A DNA stretch of 64,000 nucleotides, taken from positions 4,278,001-4,342,000 of the forward strand of contig NC_077222.1 of the NCBI RefSeq assembly GCF_024763615.1, read 5' to 3'. The position numbers and the translations under genes are program-made. Shown piece after piece: positions 36,310 to 47,339 of this stretch (the stretch's first letter is position 1; every line of letters starts with the position of its first letter). This DNA comes from Phlebotomus papatasi. Its lineage: Eukaryota; Arthropoda; Insecta; Diptera; Psychodidae. A model generated the notes under the pieces. That model ran no database searches, was not told the origin of the DNA, and was given only the letters and a program-made list of their open reading frames with translations.

Positions 36310-39140
36310 AGTTTTTTGCATGATCTTTTGGTATTACTGATCTACTAGAGATCAAATTGATTCATGAATCACAAAAGCATTTGAAAATCAAAAAAATCGG
36401 TACTTAACTGACTCATTACCGATGAAGACCGATGCAGCCGGGTTCGAAATTTCATTACCTCTCCAAAAAATCCAAATTTAACCCAATCGGGTGAAAAATT
36501 ACAATTCCAAAGTGGTTGACCTTTTACCTTCAATAATTCAAAATGGCGAATTTTCCGGTCATAGGTATGTTTGGGCGAAATGTTCGCCTGGACCAGCTCT
36601 AAAACATATCCAAAAATCATTGAGAATGCTTGGGCCAATTTTGAGAAAAACCGAAAAAGCATGGTTTAGGAAGGGATAGAGGGGGGAGGGGAAAAAATGT
36701 TGAGACATTGTTTTTTTGTTTTTTTATTGGGGGTCATCGAAGACTGGAAGTCGATATCTCTTACCGTTTAAGCTCCAGAACAGTGAAAAGTTGAAAAAAA
36801 GACGATTATATAACTACTCTCTCTTTGAGTTCGAGCAGTAAAAAAATATGCGTAAATAGATAGAAATTATATATAGATGATAGTTTTTTACTTGCAAATA
36901 TTTCGAAAGCTCCAGATTTGTTTTTATGTCACAACGTTCTCGTCCTAGTTACAAATGAAATATGGGCTTTCTCAATAACCCAATTTCCGTGCAAAATCAC
37001 TTATGGGTTGATTACTTTAACTTAAAATTATTAAATTCACAGAAAATCTTTTACTGAAAAATCAAAACAAATGACTAGTGAGGTTATGTTTTACTGTCTT
37101 AAAGTGTCACATTGACGAGCCGATAATTCATGAAGAGCCGACACTCATTTCATCTCATCATTTGGATATAACGATATTAGAGATTCGATAGTGTCGAATC
37201 GATACTAGCGAGAGTCACAGTTATCATTTCACCCCAGGACTCAAGGGAGTTTTAATCAAAGAAATGGCTCACTGATTAGCGATTTCACTCAAATGACGAA
37301 CTAAAATCTTAAATTATGGCCTATTTTGAAGAGTTTCTCGAAAGCCTTCTTTCTGGACGGAATAAAAAAGTTGGATAATCGTTTAAAATATTCTATCGAC
37401 TTTTAAAGAACGTATCTTGACAAATAGAATTGAATTTGACCAAAAAAAATTTTTTCTTAGTCTTCTAAAGACTTATTGACCCCCGTGTAAGAAGAATTAC
37501 TTTTCGGTAATCTGTAGTAATTTTTGACAGAACTACCACTTTAGGAACATTAGCACCTTATGAAATTTTTTAGGTAATTAAAAACCTTCCCTCAACAGAA
37601 CAACTAACGATTACTCAATTATCCAGGTAAAACAGCTCAGTCGCTACGTCGGGCTTACTTAATTACGACTACGGTAAATTACGTGATCTTGTTGCGTAAT
37701 TACAATGGAGAGGGACTTGAACGTCTTCGGCAATCTTACCAAATTCTGACAAATATTTTTTGAAATCGTATCACTTCATTCTGATGTGATATTAAGTCAT
37801 GTCTGCCTGATTTGGTTTCATGAGTATCATACAGCGTAACTTTAATAATGTAAGTGTATTTAATATGACGTCGCAATAATTTCTTCAGACTCTTATTTAC
37901 AAGCAAATTGTTTTAAAACCAAGGCATTTGTTTACCCGATGTTTCGTTTTAAAATACAGACATTTTTGCAAATAATTTTAGCCTATAATTTACTAACAAA
38001 ATAAGGAAATATCTTTAAAATGGATTAAGAAAACTGCAGATATTTTCTACAAAAATAAATTTTGATTTTACCTGCCAAATAGATATAATTGCACAGAATA
38101 GTGAAACAAAGACACTTAGGGGGTGTATCTTGAGTGACAGATCGCTTGATTGGCGCCGATCTGTCACCCATTAATGTCACCATCTGTCACCTATTAATTT
38201 TTTATTTTACCATATTTTTATCATTTTTCAACCAATTATTATGATTTAAGGAATCTGTCAAAAATTGTTGATTTTTGAATAATTTAAATATCACATCTAA
38301 CTTGACACCTAAAGTAACAACCACAATTTAAAAACTGACATGAAAACTAATAATTCGGTGTTTATATTTTATCTTCTTTATTTTGATTTCAAAAATCCAT
38401 CTACTCTATGAGTATCAGCTCGATCATAAATTATCTCTGAATACATTCATCGCATTAGCTGTGATTATGAAATAATTCCAGCTGAAAATGTTATAAATTA
38501 TTTTGCCATTTTTTTCAACATAGTGATTCCTGAAGCATCTCCAGCAACAAAATCGTGACCCAATGCTATAAGAATTCATTAACAACAATAAACATTATTA
38601 ATAGGATTTAATTAAGTCACATTCGTGGTTCACGTTCCGTTTCTATGTCATCTTCAGCGAGAATATGGAAAGAATTACTTTGTTTGATGAAAAATAGATT
38701 TAGCACGTTCGGATGCCATTTAAGATGAAACTTTGCAAATTTTCCTCGTGAAAACTCTTGATAAAAGGAAATAAAGGAGATTAGGAAAGTTCTTTTTTGG
38801 GCAGAGATTTTCTTATTTAATTAAGTTGCTCAAATTGAAAGAAGAAAAATTCATTACCTGAATTTCCTTTATTGTTACGCATAATTTCTCATTTATAAGT
38901 TTGAATTCAATGACGAATAGTCTAATGTAACTTTTACAATTTTCATCCTTGTTCTCTGATGGATGAGTAATGTACAATCAATGAAACAAGTTCATAATGA
39001 CAAAATAGTGATTTATATCGTTATTTTATTCCTCACCACGGGCATTTTTTTTCTCATAATGATTTTAAATGCTTATTTAATATTGCTTATGTATGAAAGT
39101 AAATTTACAAGAAGATACAGCATTTAATAATGTCACATTC
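36310..39140. other. Intergenic DNA downstream of the Mitf-like gene
   Basis: No supported gene. A small hairpin-prone block with three GATCTGTCAC/CATCTGTCAC words lies at about 38138-38195. An ATTAAA poly(A) signal suited to the Mitf-like gene is at 39077-39082 (minus strand). Confidence 0.4.
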
Positions 39141-39149
39141 CTTGTTATT

Positions 39150-40250
39150 TCATTGTGAGTTACTTGAATCACCAGATTGGTCTGTGAATAGCTCCGGATT
39201 GAGAATATTTGTGGCAGATTCCAAGAGAGACGGATGTAAATCGGAAAAAATTGTTGGACTTGATTGAATGTGGAATGGAGATAGTACAGAGATAGGACTA
39301 CCCTCATCTCCTTGCTGACTCATGAAAGATGAGTTGCTGCTGAGGTCCGTTTGAGATGTGTTCGCCTAAAAGAGAATGCCACTTAAGAGTTCATTCGATT
39401 TTTCTGGATAGACAGTCAAAATCAATAAAATTCTTCTCACCAAAAGGTCAATTTGATTATGTGGCCAATCGTCGAAGATGTCTTCGAGACAAATGTTTGC
39501 CAAATCAAAATCACAATCAAATGGACCAGGCATCTCTTCGAGCTCCTGCAAATTGATTAATCCATTGAGGCAAAATTGCATTATGTACACAAATTTTTAA
39601 GATCGCTATCACAAACCTTAATACGTTTTACAAGATCGCTGTTTGTCTTTTCCAAATCACGGAATTGCTTTACCTTTGTCTGAAGTTTTTGCACTTCCTT
39701 TTTGAGACATTTAATGTATTCCACGGTTGATTTAAGAATTCCACTTTTATCTGAACAGTGTATATCAATTATCTGGCCAAATGGTTCCGAGACTTTCGGT
39801 AGCAGGGTCGCAAGCTCATTAATGCGATCATTTATTTGAATTCGACGACGTCTCTCAACTAAGATAAATTGTTCGTTAATTGCAATATATATCTCCCCTT
39901 ACATTCAATATTTACACGCAAAAACCTACTCAAATTGTGAGCATTCTTCCTCTGGCGCTTTTTGGTCTCTGTTTCTTCACACGATGAACTTAAATCGTCG
40001 TTTTGGCACCTAATCTCCTCGAAGGTGTCGTTTTTAGCAGACCTCTTACGGGGATTGCGTAAATTTCGTGAATTGGCACATTTTCTCGGGATTTTAGACT
40101 ATCCTTTGCCCTTAATAAAAACCCCCTTCTGAACACTTGAACAAAAATTCACAAACGCACAAGATTAATTATACTCGAAACTGATGAATGGCAAGGTAAA
40201 TTCATGTCTTGCTTCCGTGGAAGTTTCTTAACAACTAATGACACTTTCAT
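39150..40250 (-). CDS. MiT/TFE-family bHLH-zipper transcription factor, Mitf-like, compact
   Basis: Five exons on the minus strand: 40250-40161, 40098-39930, 39858-39617, 39545-39441 and 39365-39150. All four introns are GT-AG and short (62, 71, 71 and 75 bp). The joined frame is 822 nt, 273 residues plus TGA. Seen: basic region KKRQRKNAHNLIERRRR (76-92) with the H, N, E and R residues that read CANNTG E-boxes; helix 1 INDRINELATLLPK (95-108); a long loop (109-125); helix 2 and zipper ILKSTVEYIKCLKKEV onward (127-170); an acidic CLEDIFDD (186-193) like the conserved C-terminal LEDI motif of MITF/TFEB; and a Ser-rich tail. NAHNLIERRRR and INDRI..L..L.P are MiT-family signatures. The start at 40250 has CAAC before ATG and an in-frame stop just upstream; ATG 40205 is also in frame. 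The first donor (GTGCGT) and its acceptor (GGATAG) are the weakest calls. The N-terminal Rag-binding segment known from TFEB/MITF is not visible. MiT factors control lysosome, autophagy and v-ATPase genes. Confidence 0.8.
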
Positions 40251-40259
40251 GTTGTTTCA

Positions 40260-41045
40260 CACTAAAATTTCTGACGGCAAATAAAGTGCTAATTAAGTGC
40301 TGGTGTTTACACATATTTCCCAAAAAAAATGCAATATTATAAGGGGTATTCACTTAGAGTTTAATTAAGATAAGATAGAAATAGTCGCATACTTCAAATT
40401 GTTCAAGCTTATCATTGTATCCACAGAATACACACTTCACAGTAAAGATTTTTCTATTTTTTTAAATTAATAATTATTAGAATAGTTATATTTATTAATG
40501 AATTTGTTTTAGTGGTTTTTGCAAACAATTTTAAGAGATACAGGGTTTTAAAGAATGTCATTTTTGCTTAATAACGGTCATCGCCGTCTTAGCGTTGGTG
40601 ACCAACCTTCAAAGTGAATATCCAAAAAGAGAAAAAGAAAAAACCATAATTCTGAGACGCTAAGACGTTTAAAAATATCGATAATATGGTTTTTGCTAAA
40701 CGATTTCGTTAATCGCTTCTCCAGGTAACTGAAGAAAATATTTTTGCAATTTACAAATAATACGTAGTCGTGAATAATCTTTTATTATTTAAATTTCTAT
40801 TTAATTGATTAACATATTTAAATGTGGTTGCAACAATTTTTTATTTCTCACCAAAAATTAGACAATACATGGGGTTCAAGGTTTTTATTTAGCAGATTAT
40901 TTCAGGGAGTTCCGGCTTGAGTGAAAACGAACTGAAAGAATTTGATATGAATTGCCTACTATTGGGAGCTTATTTATAAAATTTTTCAAATTCCCCTAAA
41001 TGCATGTAAATATTTTTCACGCTGTAAATTTAAAATACATTTCTT
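40260..41045. other. Upstream region of the Mitf-like gene, no further feature
   Basis: AT-rich, with no coding segment or repeat pair recognised. It would hold the promoter of the Mitf-like gene, but no clear core element can be named. Confidence 0.4.
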
Positions 41046-41048
41046 ATG

Positions 41049-41297
41049 CCTTCGCAACACCTTTTAACTCGGTATAATTTCATAAAGTCAAAATTCGCAT
41101 CCCTTTCTTTCTCAAAAGATTTATATAAGTCTATCCTATTCTTTTGGTCTCAAAATTGGACTGAACTAAACTTAATTTAGTGTGACGTTCAAAAAAAGAT
41201 AAAGAGTGCAATAGACATATGCAAAGCTTTTAAGAAAGAAAAGAACGTGAATTTTGACTTTATGAAATTTTTCCGATCTAAAATGTGTGCCGGAACC
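41049..41297. mobile_element. Palindromic MITE (CACACCTTTT family), copy at 41 kb
   Basis: CAACACCTTTTAACTCGG with TTCATAAAGTCAAAATTC on the left mirrors GAATTTTGACTTTATGAAAT with GATCTAAAATGTGTGCCGG on the right. An inner TTCTTTCT / AGAAAGAA pair follows. It belongs with 42126-42385 and, more distantly, 20199-20454. Confidence 0.75.
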
Positions 41298-42125
41298 ATT
41301 ATGAACCGTTGGCGCTGAAAATAGGCTGAAAAATTGGTACCGAAAATTTTTAATCACGGCGTTTCCATAACTTATCCCAAAGATATCTCCTTCAGATATC
41401 CAATTTTACTGTGTCACTGAAGTTAATTCGTGGGCTTTTTTTCCGTCATGAAAAAAATCTTTCAAAGCAGAACTAAAGTAATATAATTTGGAATTAGTGT
41501 TATAAGTTGGACAATTCGCTAGTACAAGTTGGACATGGCTTTTTTCTTGATAAATACAGTACAAAATTTGTTTTTAAGCACAAGGAACCAAATTATAAAA
41601 CTAAAGCATTAAAAATACACAAATAAAAATGAAGTACTAAATTTATCAAGACAAAAAGCCCTGTCCAAATTGTACCATTGTTCAACTTGTACCACTGTCA
41701 AAATTGTACCACTTTACCCTACCTGTAGATCTATCACTAAAAACATCAAATTCTTCAGTAAAAGAGTTCATTTTGTCCTGTGAAAAATAACTAATTCATA
41801 AATCCCTTTACATCAAACCGAAAATGTCACTGATCCCTCTAATATCCAGATCGCCGATATCCGGATGACAGCTGTCAAACATTCAACAAAATTCTAAAAA
41901 TCATCTTTCTATGAAATTTTCTGACATATTCGCCACTAATCTTCGGGATATCAGTGTTTTGGCTGTACTTTTTTTCTTCTTTGCAATGAATATTTCACTA
42001 TTTTTGAACATAAACAATTTATGATTTCCATTTCGATAGTTCAGAATATAAAACGAATAACTCGCGAATGGCCAACTTTAAATATTGCTATTATATATTA
42101 TAAATATTGCTATTTAAATATTAAT

Positions 42126-42385
42126 GACTCCGGGACACCTTTTAGATCAGGAAAATTTCATGAAATCGAAATTCGGATCCCTGTCTTTCTCACATGTTTT
42201 GCATATGTCTATCTCATTCTCTCGCACTCTTCTTCTTCTTTTAAACAACACAATAAATTCAATTTAGCTCAATCGAATTTAAAGCGCGAAAGAATGAAGT
42301 AGACACAAGAAAAGCATATGAGAAGGAAAAGGAAGCGAATTTTGATTTAGTGAAATTTTCCTGATCTAAAAGGTGTGTTGGAGCC
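42126..42385. mobile_element. Palindromic MITE (CACACCTTTT family), copy at 42 kb
   Basis: The left end CTCCGGGACACCTTTTAGATC and the right end GATCTAAAAGGTGTGTTGGAG are inverted, with AGGAAAATTTCAT/TGAAATTTTCCT just inside. TAATGA is found close on both sides and may be the target duplication. About 260 bp. Confidence 0.8.
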
Positions 42386-42404
42386 ATAATGATCGCGCTG
42401 CATT

Positions 42405-42961
42405 CCAGCGAGCACACACAGTAAAAAAAAATTACAAGGATAATCATTGGTTTGCTTTTTTACCACGATTATTCTTGTAAAGTTACACAAATTATGTATT
42501 TCAACAAAACGTGTAATCTGAAAATGTGTAATTTAAATTTTGTGTAATTGAAAACCGTGTAATCAACTGGGAATGATTACACAGTTTTCTATATTTTCTT
42601 ACATATTTTGTGTAAAATTACAGAGTTTTCAAACAAAAAGGTGTACAAATTACACAAATGTGTATTAGTACACACGATTACATTTTTAATGTAAAATTTA
42701 CAATGAAAATCATGGTAAAGCAGCCAAATTTTTTTTACTGTGCAGTTAGCTGAAAAAAACAGCGTTTTTAGCATATTTTTTCTGAATTAATCAGCAAAAA
42801 ATATGCTGACGGGTCAGCAATTCTCGAACAAAAAAATGCTAACCAAATGTATGGAAATGGCACTGTCGCGCGAGTGTCGTTTTAAGGTTGGCAGAATTTA
42901 GCTGAAAATGCATATGTTTTCAGCTGAATTGGAATCGGTTAGCATTTTTGGTGTTCGCTGA
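42405..42961. mobile_element. CAGCGAGCAC-ended MITE, split by another element
   Basis: Starts CCAGCGAGCACA and ends GGTGTTCGCTGA, matching the uninterrupted copy at 59345-59569 over its length (GTCAGCATATT, ATATGGAAATGGCACTG, TTTTCAGCTGAATTG). After the first 12 bases it is interrupted by 42417-42742. Confidence 0.85.
42417..42742. mobile_element. CACAGTAAAA-ended MITE nested in the previous element
   Basis: Left CACAGTAAAAAAAAATTAC and right TTTTTTTTACTGTG are inverted ends. Inside, GTGTAATC, GTGTAATTT and AATTACAC words repeat in both directions, so the 326 bp fold extensively. Comparison with 59345-59569 indicates the target was GAGCACA..TTAGCTG, with CA at both junctions. Confidence 0.8.
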
Positions 42962-42964
42962 GAT

Positions 42965-44815
42965 TCTGAAGTTAGAAGAGGTATTGCCCGATGCAAGTAG
43001 GGTCTAAGATAATGCCATCTGACGATTTCTGAGAAGAAATATTCCACACTTCTCAGAGTACAAATGCTTTAATTAATTCAATTAATTTCTTTTGAAGTTA
43101 TTATCACTGTGTGCTTGATAATCTTTTTATTGGCTGTAATTCTTTATTCGCATATCTTTTATGCTATCAGTTGTAGACTGATTGCAGATTATTAAGAGCA
43201 AACAAATATGAAATATTCTACTATCACTTCGTTTTCTTCTTATTTCACAAAGAATGTCATAAAAGCGATTACGTTAGCGCAATCTGTAACAGATTTTACA
43301 TACAAAAACCCAAGAGAACTGTTCTGAGATATTAAAATAATGCAAAACTTAGTAAGATAAATTCTTGAGTAAAAATTTACTAAATTACTAACCCTTGTTC
43401 ACTGTGATTACCGAAACAAATTTTTTATTTAAATGTCTGGATAATGCTAAGAGGTAACCATTTAGCTCCAGGGCATTAATAAGATTTGAAAAAATTCCAT
43501 TATTATTTGTTGACGGGTTGATACCAGACGACAATCTCGACATAATATATTCGTGCAATGAAATTTACATAAAGTTCATACTGTGTATAAATTTCAATGT
43601 CAATTGCAATTTCTCCGTAATTATTCTCTATTTGTTCGTTTCTCTTCAATTGCTTTATTGTATTTGGACATAATTTTACGAGTTTTGCAACTTGTTCAGA
43701 TTTCCCAAGTGCTTGTTATTTTGGCTTGTGCTTTTATGGCACTATTTTTCCTCTGGAATCTCCGGAATAATAATTAAAATTCATACCATCAAGACTGAGT
43801 CGCCCAGAAATCTTCATATTTCTTATCTCAAGTGTCCTTCTAAAGGATTCATAATGCCGATACATTAAGTTGAGTGGTATTTAGCGGATGGTAAATTTTT
43901 GTCTTTACAAAACTTTCCCGCGAAGAGAGCTTCCTTACAAAATATCTTTATTTTTTTGTTATGTACTTTTCCTTGCTATTCATTATAGCTCACAATGTTA
44001 TTTTACAAGTGGGACATGATAAAAGCTTATGTCCAAGGATTAAACTCGCGAAAATTTTCCTATTTTGTGATACATTTATGCATTATCAAAAAGATTTGAA
44101 TGCAAAGGAGTTAAATGAGTAACATTTGAAAGTTTATTCCTTTTTCCTTTTCTTGTAAAAAGTAGCAATTCAAAGTGCGCTTTTTACGGATGAAGGAACT
44201 TTAAACCACTTTTACATTAGAACATTAAATTTAATGTGCATAATTCATGCGTGAATAGTAATTGCGGAAAGAAGCTCTATTTTTCAGCAGTAAAATATTA
44301 CTTATTCACAAGATGAAAATGATACTACCAGGAGTCGGTTAACAATGTTACAAATGTGTTATTCTCAGGGGTTCTAAGTTGAGCTAATTAAAATTTTACT
44401 ATCAGTTCATTCATCCAGAGTTCTATTCACTCTTAATATTTCCCTTCAATATTTCATGTATGAATGCTCTATTAAGTAAAGCACGATTTTCAGAACTTTC
44501 ATCCCACGAAATGTAATACATATTAACAAAATGTAATCATTCCTTCTTGTTAGATAAATATGTGAAGAATTCCCACAAAATTGTACATAAATATTTAAAT
44601 ATATATTAAACTACTCAAAAATTTATAAAGTTTCAATCTTCAATCTTTTATCACCACTAAATAAATGATTAGGAAAGGCTAATTTGGTGGTCTTAAGAGT
44701 AATAGCTTCGTCGTAAAGTAATTATAAATTATATAAGTGCAATATTTCGCACCTCTTTTAACTAAGTTAATAATTATTATTATTTTAGCACCTCTTAAGG
44801 CCACCTTAAAACAAT
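42965..44815. other. Intergenic DNA, no supported gene
   Basis: A 64-codon frame at 43583-43777 is hydrophobic but lacks any other sign of being a gene. No repeats were recognised. Confidence 0.4.
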
Positions 44816-44817
44816 TA

Positions 44818-45519
44818 CAGTGAGACCTCGATGAAGTCACCCCCGATACAGTCGATCTCCAATAAAGCCAACAGCTATTTTTTTACTCTTCGCGTTTAAA
44901 GATTTGCAAACAAAATATGCCTAAAAAAATTTTTTTTGATGCCAACTTTGGGGGGTCTATCTCTTCTAGTTTACGAGATATTCGCATTTAAAGATTTGCA
45001 TACAAAATATGCCTAAAAAAATTTTTTTTGATGCCAATTTTGGGGGGCCTATCTCTTCTAGTTTACGAGATATTCGCATTTAAAGATTTGCATACAAAAT
45101 ATGCCTAAAAAAATTTTTTTTTGATGCCAACTTTGAGGGGTCTATCTCTTCTACTTTACGAGATATTCGCGTTTAAAGATTTGCATATATAATATGCCTA
45201 AAAAATTTTTTTTGAAGCCAACTTTGGGGGGTCTATCTCTTCTACTTTACGAGATATTCGCGTTTAAAGATTTGCATATATAATATGCCTAAAAAATTTT
45301 TTTTGAAGCCAACTTTGGGGGGTCTATCTCTTCTAGTTTACGAGTTATACGCATTTAAAGATTTGCATACAAGATATTCATTTTTTAGACAATAACATCA
45401 CAGGATAATTCATTTCCATTTCTGAACTCATATGCATACATGACCTCAAAATGATTTTAAATGTAACCGTCCATAACTCGTCCGAATTACGGCGATCCGG
45501 ATTAGAGAGCGAGCACTGT
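44818..45519. repeat. 92-bp tandem repeat between two transposon ends
   Basis: Units start near 44891, 44983, 45075, 45168, 45259 and 45350, a period of 91-93 bp. Each reads TTTAAAGATTTGCATA, then a long T run, then GGGGGGTCTATCTCTTCTA and TTTACGAGATATTCGC. To the left, CAGTGAGACCTCGATGAAGTC at 44820 resembles a pogo-type end. To the right, 45385-45519 is the right half of the family at 29538-29871, ending GAGCGAGCACTG. Confidence 0.8.
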
Positions 45520-46084
45520 TTTTCAGATTAAAAATGCTTTCTAAATTGATTTTTTGAGTGTCCAAAATACCAAATTGTATCCTACTAGCATTTGGTAAAT
45601 TCGCAAATAGTTTCAAAGTTTTAAAACTTCAGAATTCTAAATACTACCAGAATTATGAATAGTCAAACTATTTATTTAACTCAAAATCTATTAATTAAAG
45701 GTAAGACCCATTAATGCTAGTCCCAATAAATTGATGTTTTTCTAATTATTTTAAAATTTTGAGAATTGCATTATTAAACTAAACATCTTGATTTTGTATA
45801 TATTTATAAATAAATGACATTAAATTGGGCATAGTATTAAAAGGTTTCTTTAACCTATGATACATTGAGTGAAATTTAAAATTCCGGACAACCTGGAACT
45901 CCGGACAAATCAATTTAAAAGTCAGGGCTTTGATAATCTGTGTGTACCTGATAAATTTTATTATTAAAAGTCTCAAGTTTGAAATGTAATATTAGGTGTG
46001 ATACCTTCTAATCACACCTATTTTTAATACAAATTGATTTTTTTTGTTACTTTTTTATAAGAAGTGTTGCTTGGAATCTTGTAG

Positions 46085-47336
46085 ACAGTCTATCGTCTTT
46101 ATTTTCTCTAAATTCATTCTTAATACATTTTAAAATGAATAAAAATGTAGACATAGCATTGGTGGCCTACTTCGGCCACCTTTATTCTCATAGTTCCTTA
46201 CCCTTCCGGAATTTTTCCAATGTCTTTTTCACGTCATACAGTCAAGTGTACTAATCCGGGCGCTTCGCTATCTGAATCGTTTATGACTAATTCACTTAAA
46301 ATAATATTTTTATTTTTATTTCGGTAATATAGTCACTACAGCAACATAATAGGGTAAGTGTGCCAAATTTCGGCCAGCTTGCAATTTCGGCCACCTTTTT
46401 TGTTCCTCGAATTTCTATGAATTTTTAGTTTTTACGTACTCTAGAGATTATACAATACAATGCAAAAGAATAACAAAAAATGTAGCTTCGACAAACGAGG
46501 TGACGTAAAAAAGGCATTGGAAGAATTCCTGAAGGGCAAGGAACTATGAGAATGAAGGTGGAGAAAATAGGGCACCAAAGCTATGTCTACATTTTTATTC
46601 ATTTTAAAATGTATTAAGAATGATTTTGGAGTAAATAAAGACGACAAACTGTCAACAAGGTTCTAAGCAACACTCCTTAAAAAGAAGTAATAAAAAAAAT
46701 TTCTATTAAAGATATTACATTTCAAACTTGAGACTTTGACGCTTGCATGCAACTATGCCGAAATTTGGCACACTTACCCTATAACTATTCAAGTTTGAAA
46801 AAAAGCAAAAATAATATTTTTATCCATTAAATGAGTGAGTGTAATCGACTTCAAACTTGTGCTATCTGGGTTTTTCACTAAAAATTTTCTAGCAATGATA
46901 TTTTCGCTAATGACAGCTGGTTGATTGAAAACATTTATTGTTTTTTCCTTGTGAAAAAAGTATTTTAAATCTAAAGGTTTAGTTAAGAGTGAATTATCGA
47001 AAAGGCGACCGAGTTAATGCATGCTGACTTATTTCAGTATTATCATTATTTTATAAATTTTATTTAATATTTTTGATAATTTTTTTAATATTGTGTTTCT
47101 GAATGAAACAGTGAATAATTCTATGGATTTAGAAGAAGTAGAAAAGAATTTCATCAGTCCAAAAACAAGCGATTAAATAGCACTCTTCGGAAAACTATCC
47201 AGTTACTGCACCTTACCATATCGTTCGTCGAAGCGACAATAATTCGGTATAAGTCTGGTATAATTCGAGGAACAAAAATGTGGCCGAAATTACGAGCAGG
47301 CCTGAATTTGGCACACTTACCCTATTATGCAATTCC
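46085..47336. mobile_element. Older inverted copy of the GGGTAAGTGTGCC family, split by about 1 kb
   Basis: 46085-46246 is the inverse of the middle of the family (CATTTTAAAATGAATAAAAA, CTCATAGTTCCTTACCCTTC, TTTTTCACGTCAT). 47221-47336 continues it (TCGTCGAAGCGAC, ATTCGAGGAACAAAAA, GGCACACTTACCC then TA). The 46247-47220 stretch that separates them contains a complete newer copy of the same family at 46352-46779. Confidence 0.65.
46352..46779. mobile_element. TA-flanked inverted-repeat element (GGGTAAGTGTGCC family), copy 2
   Basis: Starts GGGTAAGTGTGCC and ends GGCACACTTACCC, flanked by TA (46350-46351, 46780-46781). It matches 26977-27401 from end to end. 428 bp, non-coding. Confidence 0.85.
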
Positions 47337-47339
47337 AAA

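Noticed and set aside
43583..43777. Hydrophobic 64-codon frame, possible membrane peptide
   Set aside because: AT-rich DNA readily gives hydrophobic frames; no other support.
44891..45375. CRISPR-like array
   Set aside because: Units are continuous 92-bp tandems with no distinct spacers, and the genome is eukaryotic.
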